A stretch of 64,000 nt of DNA from Jannaschia seohaensis (GTDB taxonomy: Bacteria; Pseudomonadota; Alphaproteobacteria; Rhodobacterales; Rhodobacteraceae). The DNA is taken from contig NZ_UETC01000005.1 of NCBI RefSeq assembly GCF_900116765.1, forward strand, positions 1 through 64,000, read 5' to 3'. Of this stretch, positions 43,968 through 53,344 are shown piece by piece; within the stretch, counting starts at the first letter, position 1; each line of letters begins with the position of its first letter. The position numbers and the translations under genes are program-made. The notes below the pieces were generated by a model. It ran no database searches, was not told where the DNA came from, and worked only from the letters and a program-made list of their open reading frames with translations.

Positions 43968-45365
43968 CTATTCCGCGGCCTGTCTCGGGGCGTCCTGCCC
44001 GGCCGGGGCGAGCAGGTGCGTCAACGGAACCGTCGCCTCGACCACCGTTCCGCGCCCCTCCGGCCCGGAGGTCAGTGTGAGCGTGCCGTCCAATTGCTCG
44101 ATCCGCTCGGCCATGTTGCGCAGGCCGAGCCCGTGGCGCGCACGGCTGATCCCGCGTCCATCATCCTCCACGCGCAGCGTCGCGCCGCGCCGGTGTCCGT
44201 AGACGCGCACCGACACCCGGGTCGCTTCGGCATGGCGCTCGATATTGGTCAGGGCCTCTTGGGCGATGCGGTAGAGCGCCGTCTTGGCCTCGATATCGAG
44301 GCGGTTGCGGAAGACCACGGTGCGGAATTCGACCGAAATGCCCGTTCGGGCCTCGAACGCCTCGCAGAGCGTCTTGAGCGCGGGGCTGAGTCCCAGATCG
44401 TCCAGAACGCCCGGGCGCAGGTCGTGGCTGATCCGGCGGACCTCGCCGATGGCGCTTTGCAGCCCCTCGATGGCCGCGTCGACGGCGCCTTCGGCCTTTG
44501 CGTCGCCCTTGGCGGTCAGGCGGCGCGCCAGTTCCAGCCGGAAGCGGATGCCGGCCAGCAGCTGGCTGATCCCGTCATGCAACTCGCGCGCCACGCGGCC
44601 GCGCTCCTCCTCCTGGGTGTCGAGGACGCGCTGGGTCAGCTCCTTGAGCTTCACATCGGCCAGACGGCGTTCGCGCACGGTAATCAGGAACCCGCTGGAA
44701 AAGACGGCGAGCAGGGCCAGCAGAGCGATTGCCCCGATTCGGAGGAACTGCGCGCGCACCTCGGCCCGCACGTCGGCCCGCGCGGTCTCGACCTGGGCCA
44801 GAACGTCGTCCAGAAAAACGCCGGTGCCGATGGCCCACTGCCAGTCCTGAAGTCCGATCACATAGGTCAGCACGGTCGATTCTTCGCCCGTCGAGGGCTT
44901 GCGCCAGATATAGGAATGGTAGCCGGCCCCCTGGCGCGCCAGCGCGATCAGCCTGTCGGTGACCGGCGTGCCCTCGGCATCCTCCAGCCCCGACCAGTTG
45001 CGCCCGATCAGCCAGGTCTGGCGCGGGGCGACCAGATTGGTCCCGTCATAGTCGAACACGAAAAAGAACCCGTCCTGGCCATAGATCATCGCCGACAGGA
45101 TTTGCGTCACCCGCAGCTTCGCCGCCTCGTCGTCGGGGGCGGCGTTGCCGTAGATCGTGATGAAGGAGGTGCGGGCGAGTTGCAGGTAGTTGCGCAATTC
45201 GCGCTGCTTGGCTGTGATCATGGCGGCTTCGAGGGTCTCGATCTCTCGCTGGGCCATCCGCTCCGATTGCAGCGTGACAAGCACGGCGATGGCCCCGACC
45301 GCGACGATCAGGGGCAGGGCGGCCAGCAGCAGAAGACGCTGCCCGTAGGAGAGGCGTGACAGCAT
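43968..45365 (-). CDS. Cache-domain sensor histidine kinase (NarX/DegS-type, HisKA_3)
   Basis: A 465-residue inner-membrane sensor. Two helices (about residues 10-30 and 205-225) flank a periplasmic single Cache domain with GQDGFFFVFDYDGTNLVAPR and LQDWQWAIGTGVFLDDV, typical of small-carboxylate sensors. Cytosolic part: dimerisation helix EEERGRVARELHDGISQLLA with the phosphoacceptor His, and an HATPase_c domain (ALTNIERHAEATRVSVRVYG, VEDDGRGISRARHGLGLRNM). It is divergent from the TRAP operon with a 990-bp gap and lies near the NarL-type regulator, so sensing the transported organic acid is a reasonable inference. Confidence 0.9.
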   Translation of the reverse strand: MLSRLSYGQRLLLLAALPLIVAVGAIAVLVTLQSERMAQREIETLEAAMITAKQRELRNYLQLARTSFITIYGNAAPDDEAAKLRVTQILSAMIYGQDGFFFVFDYDGTNLVAPRQTWLIGRNWSGLEDAEGTPVTDRLIALARQGAGYHSYIWRKPSTGEESTVLTYVIGLQDWQWAIGTGVFLDDVLAQVETARADVRAEVRAQFLRIGAIALLALLAVFSSGFLITVRERRLADVKLKELTQRVLDTQEEERGRVARELHDGISQLLAGIRFRLELARRLTAKGDAKAEGAVDAAIEGLQSAIGEVRRISHDLRPGVLDDLGLSPALKTLCEAFEARTGISVEFRTVVFRNRLDIEAKTALYRIAQEALTNIERHAEATRVSVRVYGHRRGATLRVEDDGRGISRARHGLGLRNMAERIEQLDGTLTLTSGPEGRGTVVEATVPLTHLLAPAGQDAPRQAAE

Positions 45366-46355
45366 GGGGTCGATGAAAGGGCATTCCGTCCCCGAGGACC
45401 AGCCCCCGCAAGGCTCGCTCAGTTAAAGAGCTGCCGAGCCGCGCCGGGATGGAGCGGCGTCGACCGGCCCTCCGTCCTCATCCCCACCGGGGGCAGACGC
45501 CCCGACGGGGGCCGAGCGCGCGTCGAACCGGCAGAACACAGGTCCGAACGGGTGGGAGACTGTTTCGGTCGGCCTGTCCCTCTCGGGGATGGTCACGGTC
45601 TCGCGGCCTCCAGGTCGCGACATCCGCCGGATTGCCGAGACAGGTCTGGCCGGCGACGCTGATGTCGCAGGAGGCGCGCCTGTTCGAGCGGGGCCTCCCT
45701 GTCGGCCGCAGATCCCGGGCGACTGCAATTCGATGTCGCGTTCGGCTGCTTTTCCGAGATCCACGATGGTCCCCCGCTCTTCGGCGGAACGTCGGTGCGC
45801 CGCCGCATGGCTGATCTGGGGGGCCGAGATCGATCCGGGCGTCGCTGTGATCGGCCAGCAGCAGGTACAACGCCTCGGGAGGCGGCGAAGAAAGCACGCC
45901 CCGTCCGTGATGTGGCCCTGCTCGCAAAGGGCCCCGGTGCCCTTGAAGGCGGCGAGCACGCGGAATTGCGCGATCCAGAGGCGACAGGCCCCATCGCGCA
46001 GGCCGCTCAGAGGGCCGACCGAGCTATCGGAGCTGGCCGCCGCACGGGACGTGCCCTCGGCCCCGACCCGCCCGCAGGTCGTCAGCCCCATGGGACAAGC
46101 CATGCCGGTCTGGTCGTCCGTCCCGACCACGAGGCCGATCGCGCGCCCGATCATGAGGCTGTCGGACGCAGTTCCCTGGCGGCGGAACGGCGCAGCGCGT
46201 CCATGGCGGCGTCGTGCTCACTGAAAAGGCGCTATGCGTAGAATCCGGTATTTGACACCACGGCGGCGATCCCTAGAAGTCGCGCTACGCCTCAGACCGG
46301 GGCAGTCCCGCCGCCGGGAGGGTCGGTGGGCAACAAAACCCATAGGGAGGAAGAG
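45366..46355. other. 990-bp divergent gap without an intact gene
   Basis: Lies between the sensor kinase and the TRAP binding-protein gene. Minus-strand frames give scattered protein-like pieces (for example GTIVDLGKAAERDIELQSPG near 45700) but with no stable frame and no family I recognise, so it may be a decayed gene. The right-hand end (46230-46355) carries a promoter-like pair and the Shine-Dalgarno for the TRAP operon. Confidence 0.45.
46252..46279 (+). promoter_or_regulatory. Possible sigma-70-type promoter of the TRAP operon
   Basis: TTGACA (46252-46257), 16-bp spacer, TAGAAG (46274-46279; four of six to consensus), 77 bp before the binding-protein start. The perfect -35 box supports it; the -10 is weak. 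Confidence 0.45.
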
Positions 46356-47438
46356 ATGGACCGCCGTTCATTCCTTAAGAATTCCGCGATCGGTGGTGCT
46401 GCCGCCGGTGCGACCGCGCTTGCTGCGCCCGCCTACGCGCAGGGCAACCGCACGCTGACCATGGTCACCACCTGGGGCCGCGGCCTCGCCGGTGTGCATG
46501 ACGCGGCGCAGCGCGTCGCCGACAGCATCACCGCGATGTCCGATGGCCAGCTGACTGTCGACCTCAAGGCGGCGGGCGAGCTTGTGGGGGCCTTCGAGGT
46601 GTTCGACGCCGTGACCGCCGGTCAGGCCGACATGTATCATGGCGCCGACTATTACTTCGTCGGTCAGCACCCGGGCTACGCTTTCTTCACGGCCGTGCCC
46701 TTCGGCATGACCGCTCAGGAGCTGGCCAATTGGTACTACCATGCCGGCGGCATGGAGCTGCATGACGAGCTCGGCCAGATCTTCGGCCTCAAGTCCTTCC
46801 TCGGTGGCAATACCGGCGCTCAGTCGGGCGGCTGGTTCCGTCAGGAGATCACCGGCCCCGAGGACTTCCAGGGTCTCAAGTTCCGTATGCCGGGCCTTGG
46901 CGGCCAGGCGCTGGGCAAGATGGGCGCTTCTGTGCAGAATCTGCCGGGCTCGGAAGTGTACCAGGCCCTGTCTTCGGGCGCCATCGACGGCACCGAGTGG
47001 ATCGGTCCCTGGGCCGACGAGAAGGCCGGCTTCCAGGAGATCACCAAGATCTACTACACCGCCGGCTTCCACGAGCCGGGCGCGGGCCTCTCGGTCGCGA
47101 CGAACCGCGACGTGTTCGAAAGCCTCACCCCCGCTCAGCAGAAGATCATCGAGATCGCTTCGGCTGAAGCCCACCAGTGGAACTTGGCGCAGTTCCTGGC
47201 CGAGAACGGCACCGCGCTCCAGCGGCTGCAGTCGGGTGGCGTCACCGTGCGCGAGTTCCCCGACAGCGTCTGGGACGCGATGGGTGCGGCCTCTCAGGCC
47301 GTGATGGACGAGAACATGGGCGACGACCTGTTCAAGAAAATCCACGACAGCGCCATGGAGTCGATGCGCGCCTCCTCCAGCTGGATCACCCGGTCGGAAG
47401 GCACCTATCGCAATCAGCGCGACCGCGTCCGCGGCTGA
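46356..47438 (+). CDS. TRAP transporter substrate-binding protein (DctP family, TakP-like)
   Basis: Periplasmic binding protein of a sodium-driven TRAP importer for an organic acid. The 360-residue product has a Tat signal (MDRRSFLKNSAIGGAAAGAT...AYA), then GAFEVFDAVTAGQADMYHGA, GGNTGAQSGGWFRQEITGPE, LKFRMPGLGGQALGKMGASV, SSGAIDGTEWIGPWADEKAG and FHEPGAGLSVATN. The GGNTG-x-Q-x-GGWFR and TEW-x-GP blocks match TakP-type proteins that bind 2-oxo acids. ATG at 46356 follows AGGGAGGAAGAG. A GC hairpin follows before dctQ. Confidence 0.92.
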   Translation: MDRRSFLKNSAIGGAAAGATALAAPAYAQGNRTLTMVTTWGRGLAGVHDAAQRVADSITAMSDGQLTVDLKAAGELVGAFEVFDAVTAGQADMYHGADYYFVGQHPGYAFFTAVPFGMTAQELANWYYHAGGMELHDELGQIFGLKSFLGGNTGAQSGGWFRQEITGPEDFQGLKFRMPGLGGQALGKMGASVQNLPGSEVYQALSSGAIDGTEWIGPWADEKAGFQEITKIYYTAGFHEPGAGLSVATNRDVFESLTPAQQKIIEIASAEAHQWNLAQFLAENGTALQRLQSGGVTVREFPDSVWDAMGAASQAVMDENMGDDLFKKIHDSAMESMRASSSWITRSEGTYRNQRDRVRG

Positions 47439-47448
47439 CGCGAAACCG

Positions 47449-47472
47449 GCCCGCCCCCGCTGGGGGGCGGGC
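47449..47472. repeat. Hairpin between TRAP binding protein and dctQ
   Basis: GCCCGCCCCC, 4-nt loop, GGGGGCGGGC. Ten perfect base pairs, no T-tract; typical of structures that stabilise the upstream binding-protein mRNA relative to the membrane genes. Confidence 0.6.
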
Positions 47473-47501
47473 AACCCACCTACCGGCCGTCGGGGGGCGC
47501 C

Positions 47502-48419
47502 ATGTTCGACGCGATTTCCTGGTTCTTCACGAATCTCGCCTTGGCTTTTTACAACCTGGGCTACGCGATCCTGAACCCGAGTTCCTGGTTGGCCTGGACG
47601 ACCTCCTGGGAGACGCTGGAGGACAAGCAGAGCCTGATGCGGCTCATCTACTACGGCGCCTCGGCCGAGCTGTTCTTCGTCATCTTGGCCGTCTTCCTGG
47701 TCATCACCATCGCAGGCTACTTCTACCGCGACTTCCTCTGGGGGGTCGTGCGCGTCTTCGAGGGCACGCTGAACTGGATCGGACGCATCGCGGCCTGGGC
47801 GGGTCTGATCATGGTTATCCAGCAGATCATGATCGTTTTCCTTCAGCGGATCTTCCGGGTCTCCGAGATTTCCATCGGCCCCTTCGGCACGACCTTCACC
47901 CGAGACCTGAGTTGGTATTCGGAGGAGCTGAAGCTTTACAACGCGATGGTCGTCTGCCTCTGCGTCGCCTGGACCTTCATCCAGGGCGGGCATGTGCGCG
48001 TCGATCTGGTCTATTCCGCCGTCAGCCACCGCACCAAGCGCGCCATCGACATGGCCGGGTCGCTCCTGTTCATGGTGCCGTCGCTGGTGCTGATCTGGCT
48101 GTTTTCCTGGTTCTTCTTCTGGCGCTCGATGATCACGCCCGCGACTTCGGCCTCCGAGGATCTGGACCGGCTGCTGATGAAGGGGCGGGCCGTGCGCTGG
48201 AACATCGAGACCATCGGATTCAGCCCCAACGGCTTCGACGCCTACTTCCTGTTCAAGGTGCTGATCCTGCTTTTCGCGGCCACGGCCTTCCTGCAGGCGC
48301 TCACCTTCTTCTGGCGCAGCTGGCTCGAATACCGCGAGGGCGACATGAGCGCCGACCGCTATCTGGACCGCGACATCCTGGGCGACGAAGATGCCCAGCG
48401 CGCGGCGGAAATCCACTGA
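47502..48419 (+). CDS. TRAP transporter small permease (DctQ)
   Basis: A 305-residue membrane protein, longer than the usual 160-200 for DctQ, with about five or six hydrophobic segments. The DctQ core is seen in YNAMVVCLCVAWTFIQGGHV and RVDLVYSAVSHRTKRAIDMA (the GGHVRVD block), while the first 130 residues are an extra N-terminal membrane region. This long form goes with the TRAP mannitol/chloroaromatic (COG4665) group. Ends 75 bp before dctM. Confidence 0.88.
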   Translation: MFDAISWFFTNLALAFYNLGYAILNPSSWLAWTTSWETLEDKQSLMRLIYYGASAELFFVILAVFLVITIAGYFYRDFLWGVVRVFEGTLNWIGRIAAWAGLIMVIQQIMIVFLQRIFRVSEISIGPFGTTFTRDLSWYSEELKLYNAMVVCLCVAWTFIQGGHVRVDLVYSAVSHRTKRAIDMAGSLLFMVPSLVLIWLFSWFFFWRSMITPATSASEDLDRLLMKGRAVRWNIETIGFSPNGFDAYFLFKVLILLFAATAFLQALTFFWRSWLEYREGDMSADRYLDRDILGDEDAQRAAEIH

Positions 48420-48494
48420 CGCCGGCGCGCGTCCGGCAAGACGACGGGCCACCCGCCCGCCACGAGGCGCGGGGCCGAGACGAGGGGAACTGAC

Positions 48495-50849
48495 ATGCCA
48501 TTCGGATTGGACGGGGTCGAAGTCGGCCTGATCATCGTCTTCCTCTGCCTCTTCGGGGGCATCATGTCCGGCTTCCCGGTGGCCTTCGCCATCGCGGGCG
48601 CGGGGGTTATCAGCTTCGGCATCATCGCCGCGCTCGATAGCGCGGGCCTGCTGTTGCACGCGGCCATCGACACCAACTCCGCCGAATACGCCGCGCTCGT
48701 TGCCGAAGGCGTCAGGCGCGACACGATCTCGATCTTCCGATACCCCGAACTTCCGCGCGTCCTAGAGCCGGTCTTCGTCGGCGGGTGGGAGCAGGCGATC
48801 GACCGCAACATCTCCTTCATCGTCAACCGCATGAACGAGCGCGTCATCGCGGGCGCCTCCATCGAGACGCTGCTCGCCGTGCTGATGTTCGTGATGATGG
48901 GCATCACGCTGGAGCGATCGAAGATCGCCAACGACCTGCTGACCACCATGGCGCGGGTGTTCGGGCCGCTGCCGGGCGGCCTCGCCGTCTCCATCGTGAT
49001 CGTGGGCGCGTTCCTGGCCGCTTCGACGGGCATCGTCGGCGCGACCGTCGTGACCATGGGCCTGCTGGCGCTGCCGACGATGCTGCGCAACAATTACTCG
49101 CCCGAGCTGGCCACCGGCGTCATCGCGGCCTCCGGCACGCTGGGGCAGATCATCCCGCCCTCCATCGTGATCGTGCTCCTGGGCACGCTCGCCGGCGACA
49201 TCTACTCCACCGCGCAGGAGAATCGCGCCCAACTGGTCGGGTGTTCCGATGCGCTGACTTATCTGGGCGAGCCGGCCGTCGTCTCGGTCGGCACGTTGTT
49301 CCAGGCGGCGCTGCTGCCGGGGATCCTGCTGGCCTTCCTCTATGGCGCCTATGCCTTCGGCTTCGCGCTCCTGAACCCCAGCAAGGCGCCGGCGGTCGTG
49401 ATGGCGGACGGCCAGGGCACCGTCTCGACCCGCGAGGACATGCTGACCTGGGCGCTGGGCGTGCCCGTCGCTCTGGTCCTGGGGGCCATCGTGCTGGGCC
49501 AGACCGGCATCATCGGCAGCCAGGACGTGCGGGTGTCCAGCTTCTCGGACGCGGGCTCCACCGCGTCGCTGCGCACCAATGTCTCGCCCGACTGTCAGGC
49601 CGCCATGATCGATCTGCACGGGCAGGCGGCCTGGGACGAGGCCGTCGCCCAGCAGGCCGAGATCGACGCCGCCGGCGGCGTGCAAATGGCCCAGGAACGC
49701 ACCGCCGAAGAGCTGGAGGCCGCGCGTCAGGCCGCCATCGCCGCCGCCGCGCCCATCGGCACCGGCATCGCGGTCCTCTTCATCGGCCTCGCGCTCGTCC
49801 TGTCTACGGCGCGCGCGGTCAATCCGCTCGCCGATGGGCGGCCGCTTCTGATCGGGGCGGGAGGCGTGGCGCTCGCCTTGCTGATCGACTGGCTTCTGAT
49901 CGCGCCGACGACCACGTCGGGCACGACCTTCGTGCTGATGGCGATCCCGATGGCTCTGGTGCTCTATGGCGTCGGCCCGGCCTTCTCGCGGCTGGCTCAG
50001 AACGAACTCCTGCGCGTGGTCTTCCCGCCGCTGGTGCTGATCGTGGCCGTGCTGGGCTCGATCCTGGGCGGCATCACCAACCCGACCCCGGCCGCGGCGC
50101 TGGGCGCGGGCGGCGCGATCATGCTCGCCGCCTATCGCAAGCTTCAGGAGGAGGGCGGCGGCAAGGGCTCGATCATCCTCATGGCCTCGCTCGCGCTGGT
50201 CGTGATGCTGCTCTTCGGGATCAATTTCGACCTGCGGACCGGGCTGGAGACCACGACCACGGCGGATGTGATCGCCACGGTGATCGCCCAGATCTCCTAT
50301 CACATCGCGTTCATCGGCCTGCTCTATGCCTGCTGGGTGCTGTTCCGCACCGGCGTGCTGGCCCCGGTGGTGCGCGAGACGGCCAAGGTCACGTCGATGG
50401 TGTTCACCATCCTGATCGGATCGCAGCTTCTCAACCTCGTGCTGATCTCCTTCGGGGGCGAGCACTACATCCAGGACTTCCTGCGCAGCTTCGATAACGA
50501 GCTGAAGGTCTTCCTGATCGTGATGCTGGTGCTGTTCATCCTGGGCTTCGTCCTCGATTTCCTGGAGATCATCTACATCGTCATCCCGATCGTCGGCCCC
50601 GTCATCTATGGCGGCACCTTCGACCCGAAATGGGTGACGATCATGATCGCGGTGAACCTGCAAACCTCGTTCCTGACGCCCCCGTTCGGCTTTGCCCTGT
50701 TCTACCTGCGCGGGGTGGCCCCGAAGGAGGTCACGACGGGCCATATCTATCGTGGGGTGCTGCCCTTCGTGCTCATTCAGGTCGCGGGTCTTGCGATCCT
50801 GTGGTTCTTCCCGGCCATCGTGACGATCGTGCCCAATCTGCTACCCTGA
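48495..50849 (+). CDS. TRAP transporter large permease (DctM), extended form
   Basis: A 784-residue inner-membrane transporter subunit; classical DctM is about 430. The core is split: the N-terminal part has GGIMSGFPVAFAIAGAGVIS, TLERSKIANDLLTTMARVFG and ASGTLGQIIPPSIVIVLLG, the C-terminal part has LILV-type helices, GITNPTPAAALGAGGAIMLA and EIIYIVIPIVGPVIYGGTF, LQTSFLTPPFGFALFYLRG. Between them lie extra helices and hydrophilic loops (about residues 240-480) with two cysteines (GCSDALTYL, SPDCQAAMID). The extended form pairs with the long DctQ upstream. Confidence 0.88.
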   Translation: MPFGLDGVEVGLIIVFLCLFGGIMSGFPVAFAIAGAGVISFGIIAALDSAGLLLHAAIDTNSAEYAALVAEGVRRDTISIFRYPELPRVLEPVFVGGWEQAIDRNISFIVNRMNERVIAGASIETLLAVLMFVMMGITLERSKIANDLLTTMARVFGPLPGGLAVSIVIVGAFLAASTGIVGATVVTMGLLALPTMLRNNYSPELATGVIAASGTLGQIIPPSIVIVLLGTLAGDIYSTAQENRAQLVGCSDALTYLGEPAVVSVGTLFQAALLPGILLAFLYGAYAFGFALLNPSKAPAVVMADGQGTVSTREDMLTWALGVPVALVLGAIVLGQTGIIGSQDVRVSSFSDAGSTASLRTNVSPDCQAAMIDLHGQAAWDEAVAQQAEIDAAGGVQMAQERTAEELEAARQAAIAAAAPIGTGIAVLFIGLALVLSTARAVNPLADGRPLLIGAGGVALALLIDWLLIAPTTTSGTTFVLMAIPMALVLYGVGPAFSRLAQNELLRVVFPPLVLIVAVLGSILGGITNPTPAAALGAGGAIMLAAYRKLQEEGGGKGSIILMASLALVVMLLFGINFDLRTGLETTTTADVIATVIAQISYHIAFIGLLYACWVLFRTGVLAPVVRETAKVTSMVFTILIGSQLLNLVLISFGGEHYIQDFLRSFDNELKVFLIVMLVLFILGFVLDFLEIIYIVIPIVGPVIYGGTFDPKWVTIMIAVNLQTSFLTPPFGFALFYLRGVAPKEVTTGHIYRGVLPFVLIQVAGLAILWFFPAIVTIVPNLLP

Positions 50850-50893
50850 GGCCGGCCGCGCCGGGCGGCGCGTCTCTGCCACGGAGGTCGACC

Positions 50894-51556
50894 ATGTCTC
50901 TGAAGCGCACGGCCATGAGGATGGCGATCGCTTTCGCGGCGGCCAAGGGGTACCAGGCCTTCCGCGCGAGAGGCGGGATGCGGGGCCTGCGCGATGAGCT
51001 CAATCGCGTCGGCGGGTCGGGCGGGCTGCTGGGCGGCAGGGACGGTGGCGGCCTGGGGGCGGTGCTCAATGCCCTGGGGAGCGGAGCCTCGACGCCGGGC
51101 GGCCTGGGCGGGATCCTTGGGGGCCTCGCCGCGATGGCGGGCGGGTCCGGGGCGCTGGGCGGCCTGGGGACCACGCATACGATGGAGATGGCCGAACGGG
51201 GCCCGCAGGATGACGAAACGGCCCGCGCCATGATCCGCGCCATCGGTCAGGCGGTGCGCGCCGACGGCGAGATCGACGCCGCCGAACGAGAGATCCTGCA
51301 CGACCTGATGGGCGAGATGGAGACCGAGGAGGAGCGTGCCGCCCTCGACGCGGGCTTGCGGGAGCCCGTCGACCCCGAGGCGCTGGCCCGCGACGTGCCC
51401 ATCGGCCACGAAGCCGAGGTTTATGCCGCCGCGCTCACCGCCATCGACCCGGACCGACAGGCGGAGACGGCGTTTCTGTCCAGTTTCGCCCGGGCGCTGC
51501 GCCTGCCCGAGGCGGAGGTCGCGCAGCTTCACGCCGCCGCCGGAAAGGCGCGCTGA
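50894..51556 (+). CDS. TerB/DUF533-family protein
   Basis: A 220-residue protein with a flexible Gly-rich N-terminal half (GLLGGRDGGGLGAVLNALGS) and a C-terminal helical TerB-like domain of about 120 residues: MIRAIGQAVRADGEIDAAER, EILHDLMGEMETEEERAALD, DVPIGHEAEVYAAALTAIDP. The acidic GEIDAAEREIL region resembles the metal-binding loop of tellurite-resistance TerB. Role unknown in this subgroup. The start is the ATG at 50894 after GGAGGT; 44 bp downstream of dctM, so it could be read with the transporter. Confidence 0.82.
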   Translation: MSLKRTAMRMAIAFAAAKGYQAFRARGGMRGLRDELNRVGGSGGLLGGRDGGGLGAVLNALGSGASTPGGLGGILGGLAAMAGGSGALGGLGTTHTMEMAERGPQDDETARAMIRAIGQAVRADGEIDAAEREILHDLMGEMETEEERAALDAGLREPVDPEALARDVPIGHEAEVYAAALTAIDPDRQAETAFLSSFARALRLPEAEVAQLHAAAGKAR

Positions 51557-51660
51557 CCGGCCCGCGCAGAGCCTTGACGCGCTGTCGGCGCGCCGCTCCT
51601 CTGGAGAATTCGGGGCCGAATGCTAACCTCTAGAGCAGGTGCGGACGATACGGGGCGGCC

Positions 51661-52773
51661 ATGGCTGCGAAGGACAATCCTCAGGAAGACGTCTATTTTC
51701 GCGTCGGCGAGGCGATCCTCGCCAATGTGCCGCTCTCGATGGTGCTGACGGACCCGACGCGGGACGACAATCCGATCATCTACGTCAACTCTGCCTTCGA
51801 GCGTCTGACCGGCTATACCGCCTCCGCGGCGGTGGGGCGCAATTGCCGGTTCCTCCAGGGCGAGGACCGCGATCAGGAGGAGATCCGGATTCTGGCCGAC
51901 GCCATCGCCGCGCGCGAGTCGGTCACGGTCACTCTCAAGAACACCCGCGCGGACGGCCGGACCTTCCGCAACCGGCTGATGATCTCGCCGATCCTCGACC
52001 CGGAGGGAGAGCTCCAGGCCTTTCTCGGCATCCAGACCGAAGTGCTCGACACCGTCCCGGCCCAAGGCACCGCCGTGCAGGCGCTGGACGACCGGCTCGA
52101 CGAGATGCAGCACCGGATCAAGAACCATCTCCAGATGGTCGCCTCGCTGGTTCGGATGCAGTCCACCGCCGGGGAGGGGAGCGCGGGCTACGAGTTGCTG
52201 TCGCGGCGCATCGACGCCTTGTCGCTGCTCTATGACGAGTTCTCCAGCCCGCCGCAGGCGCAGGCCCCGCGCTATGACGTGGTCTCGGCTGGGGGCTATG
52301 TCAGCCGCGTCGCCTCGACCGTGGGCGCGCTGGACGGCCGCCGGGACATCCGGGTGACCATCGACGTGGACCCCGTCTACATGCGCAGCGAACCGGCGGG
52401 GGAATTGGGTCTGGTGGCCTCCGAAATCCTGTCCAACACCTTGCAGCACGCCTTCGAGGGCCGACAGGAGGGGCTCGTCTCGGTCAGCCTCAAGCAGGGC
52501 GGAGGCGATCGGGTGCGTCTGACGGTCAGTGATGACGGGGTGGGCATGTCCTCCGACTGGCCGCGCGAGGGCAATCTGGGCGCGCGCATCGTTCAGGGCT
52601 TGGTGCAGAAGCTGGGCGGCGACCTGAAGGTGACGACCGGGCCGGGCGGCTCGGTGATTACGCTCGATCTGGACAACGTTCTCGACACCTCGCTGGAGCC
52701 CGGCGGCACGCGCGTCGTGTCCGACACCGCGCGCGGCCGGGATGGCGGTCCGCCCGCGTTGGAGAGCGATTGA
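51661..52773 (+). CDS. LOV-domain blue-light histidine kinase
   Basis: A 370-residue soluble sensor. Residues 15-130 form a LOV (PAS) domain with the flavin-binding motif GRNCRFLQG; C62 is the cysteine that forms the light-induced FMN adduct, and the downstream N/Q residues (LKNTRADGRTFRNRL, FLGIQTEV) are in place. Residues 140-350 are a HisKA_2/HWE-like kinase: phosphoacceptor H151 in QHRIKNHLQMVASLV, then the ATP domain SEILSNTLQHAFEGR and VSDDGVGM. No response regulator gene is adjacent, so it is an orphan kinase likely to feed a general stress or photobiology pathway. Confidence 0.92.
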   Translation: MAAKDNPQEDVYFRVGEAILANVPLSMVLTDPTRDDNPIIYVNSAFERLTGYTASAAVGRNCRFLQGEDRDQEEIRILADAIAARESVTVTLKNTRADGRTFRNRLMISPILDPEGELQAFLGIQTEVLDTVPAQGTAVQALDDRLDEMQHRIKNHLQMVASLVRMQSTAGEGSAGYELLSRRIDALSLLYDEFSSPPQAQAPRYDVVSAGGYVSRVASTVGALDGRRDIRVTIDVDPVYMRSEPAGELGLVASEILSNTLQHAFEGRQEGLVSVSLKQGGGDRVRLTVSDDGVGMSSDWPREGNLGARIVQGLVQKLGGDLKVTTGPGGSVITLDLDNVLDTSLEPGGTRVVSDTARGRDGGPPALESD

Positions 52774-52843
52774 ACGGCGCGGCCTTTTCCTCGCAGCGCC
52801 GCCGGCATAGGTAGGCTGCAACAAGATACGGAGGACGCCCGGC

Positions 52844-53344
52844 ATGGCCGAGATCAAAGATCCAGAGAACACCATCATCATCGAGCTCAAGGACGGGCCG
52901 GTCACCATCGAGCTTCTGCCCGACATCGCGCCGGGCCATTGCAACCGGATGAAGGAACTGGCCCGCGAAGGCGCCTATGACGGCGTTGTGTTCCACCGGG
53001 TGATCGAGGGCTTCATGGCCCAGACCGGCGACGTCCAGCACGGCAAGGAAGGCGGCTCCATGGCGCGCGCCGGCACCGGCGGCAGCGACAAGCCGAACCT
53101 CAAGGCCGAGTTCTCGGGCGTGCCCCATGATCGCGGCACGCTGGGCGCGGCGCGGTCCCAGAACCCGGACTCGGCCAACAGCCAGTTCTTCATCAACTTC
53201 GCCGACAACCATTTCCTGAACCGCCAATACACGGTCTATGGCCGTGTGATCGAAGGCATGGAGCATGTTGACAAGATCACCCGGGGCGAGCCGCCCGCGA
53301 ACCCCGACAAGATGATCTCGGTCAAGGTCGCCGCCGATGCGTAA
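52844..53344 (+). CDS. Cyclophilin-type peptidyl-prolyl isomerase, cytoplasmic
   Basis: A 166-residue cyclophilin without signal peptide. Active-site block: YDGVVFHRVIEGFMAQTGDV, then GGSMARAGTGGSDKPNLKAE and QNPDSANSQFFINFADNHFL. Catalyses Xaa-Pro cis/trans isomerisation during folding. Its last 8 bp overlap the start of a second, exported cyclophilin, with which it shares a 54-nt identical DNA segment. Confidence 0.95.
   Translation: MAEIKDPENTIIIELKDGPVTIELLPDIAPGHCNRMKELAREGAYDGVVFHRVIEGFMAQTGDVQHGKEGGSMARAGTGGSDKPNLKAEFSGVPHDRGTLGAARSQNPDSANSQFFINFADNHFLNRQYTVYGRVIEGMEHVDKITRGEPPANPDKMISVKVAADA

Noticed and set aside
45589-46224. A 211-codon plus-strand frame in the kinase-TRAP gap as a gene
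   Set aside because: No family similarity, no ribosome binding site, and low-complexity Arg/Pro/Ala composition.
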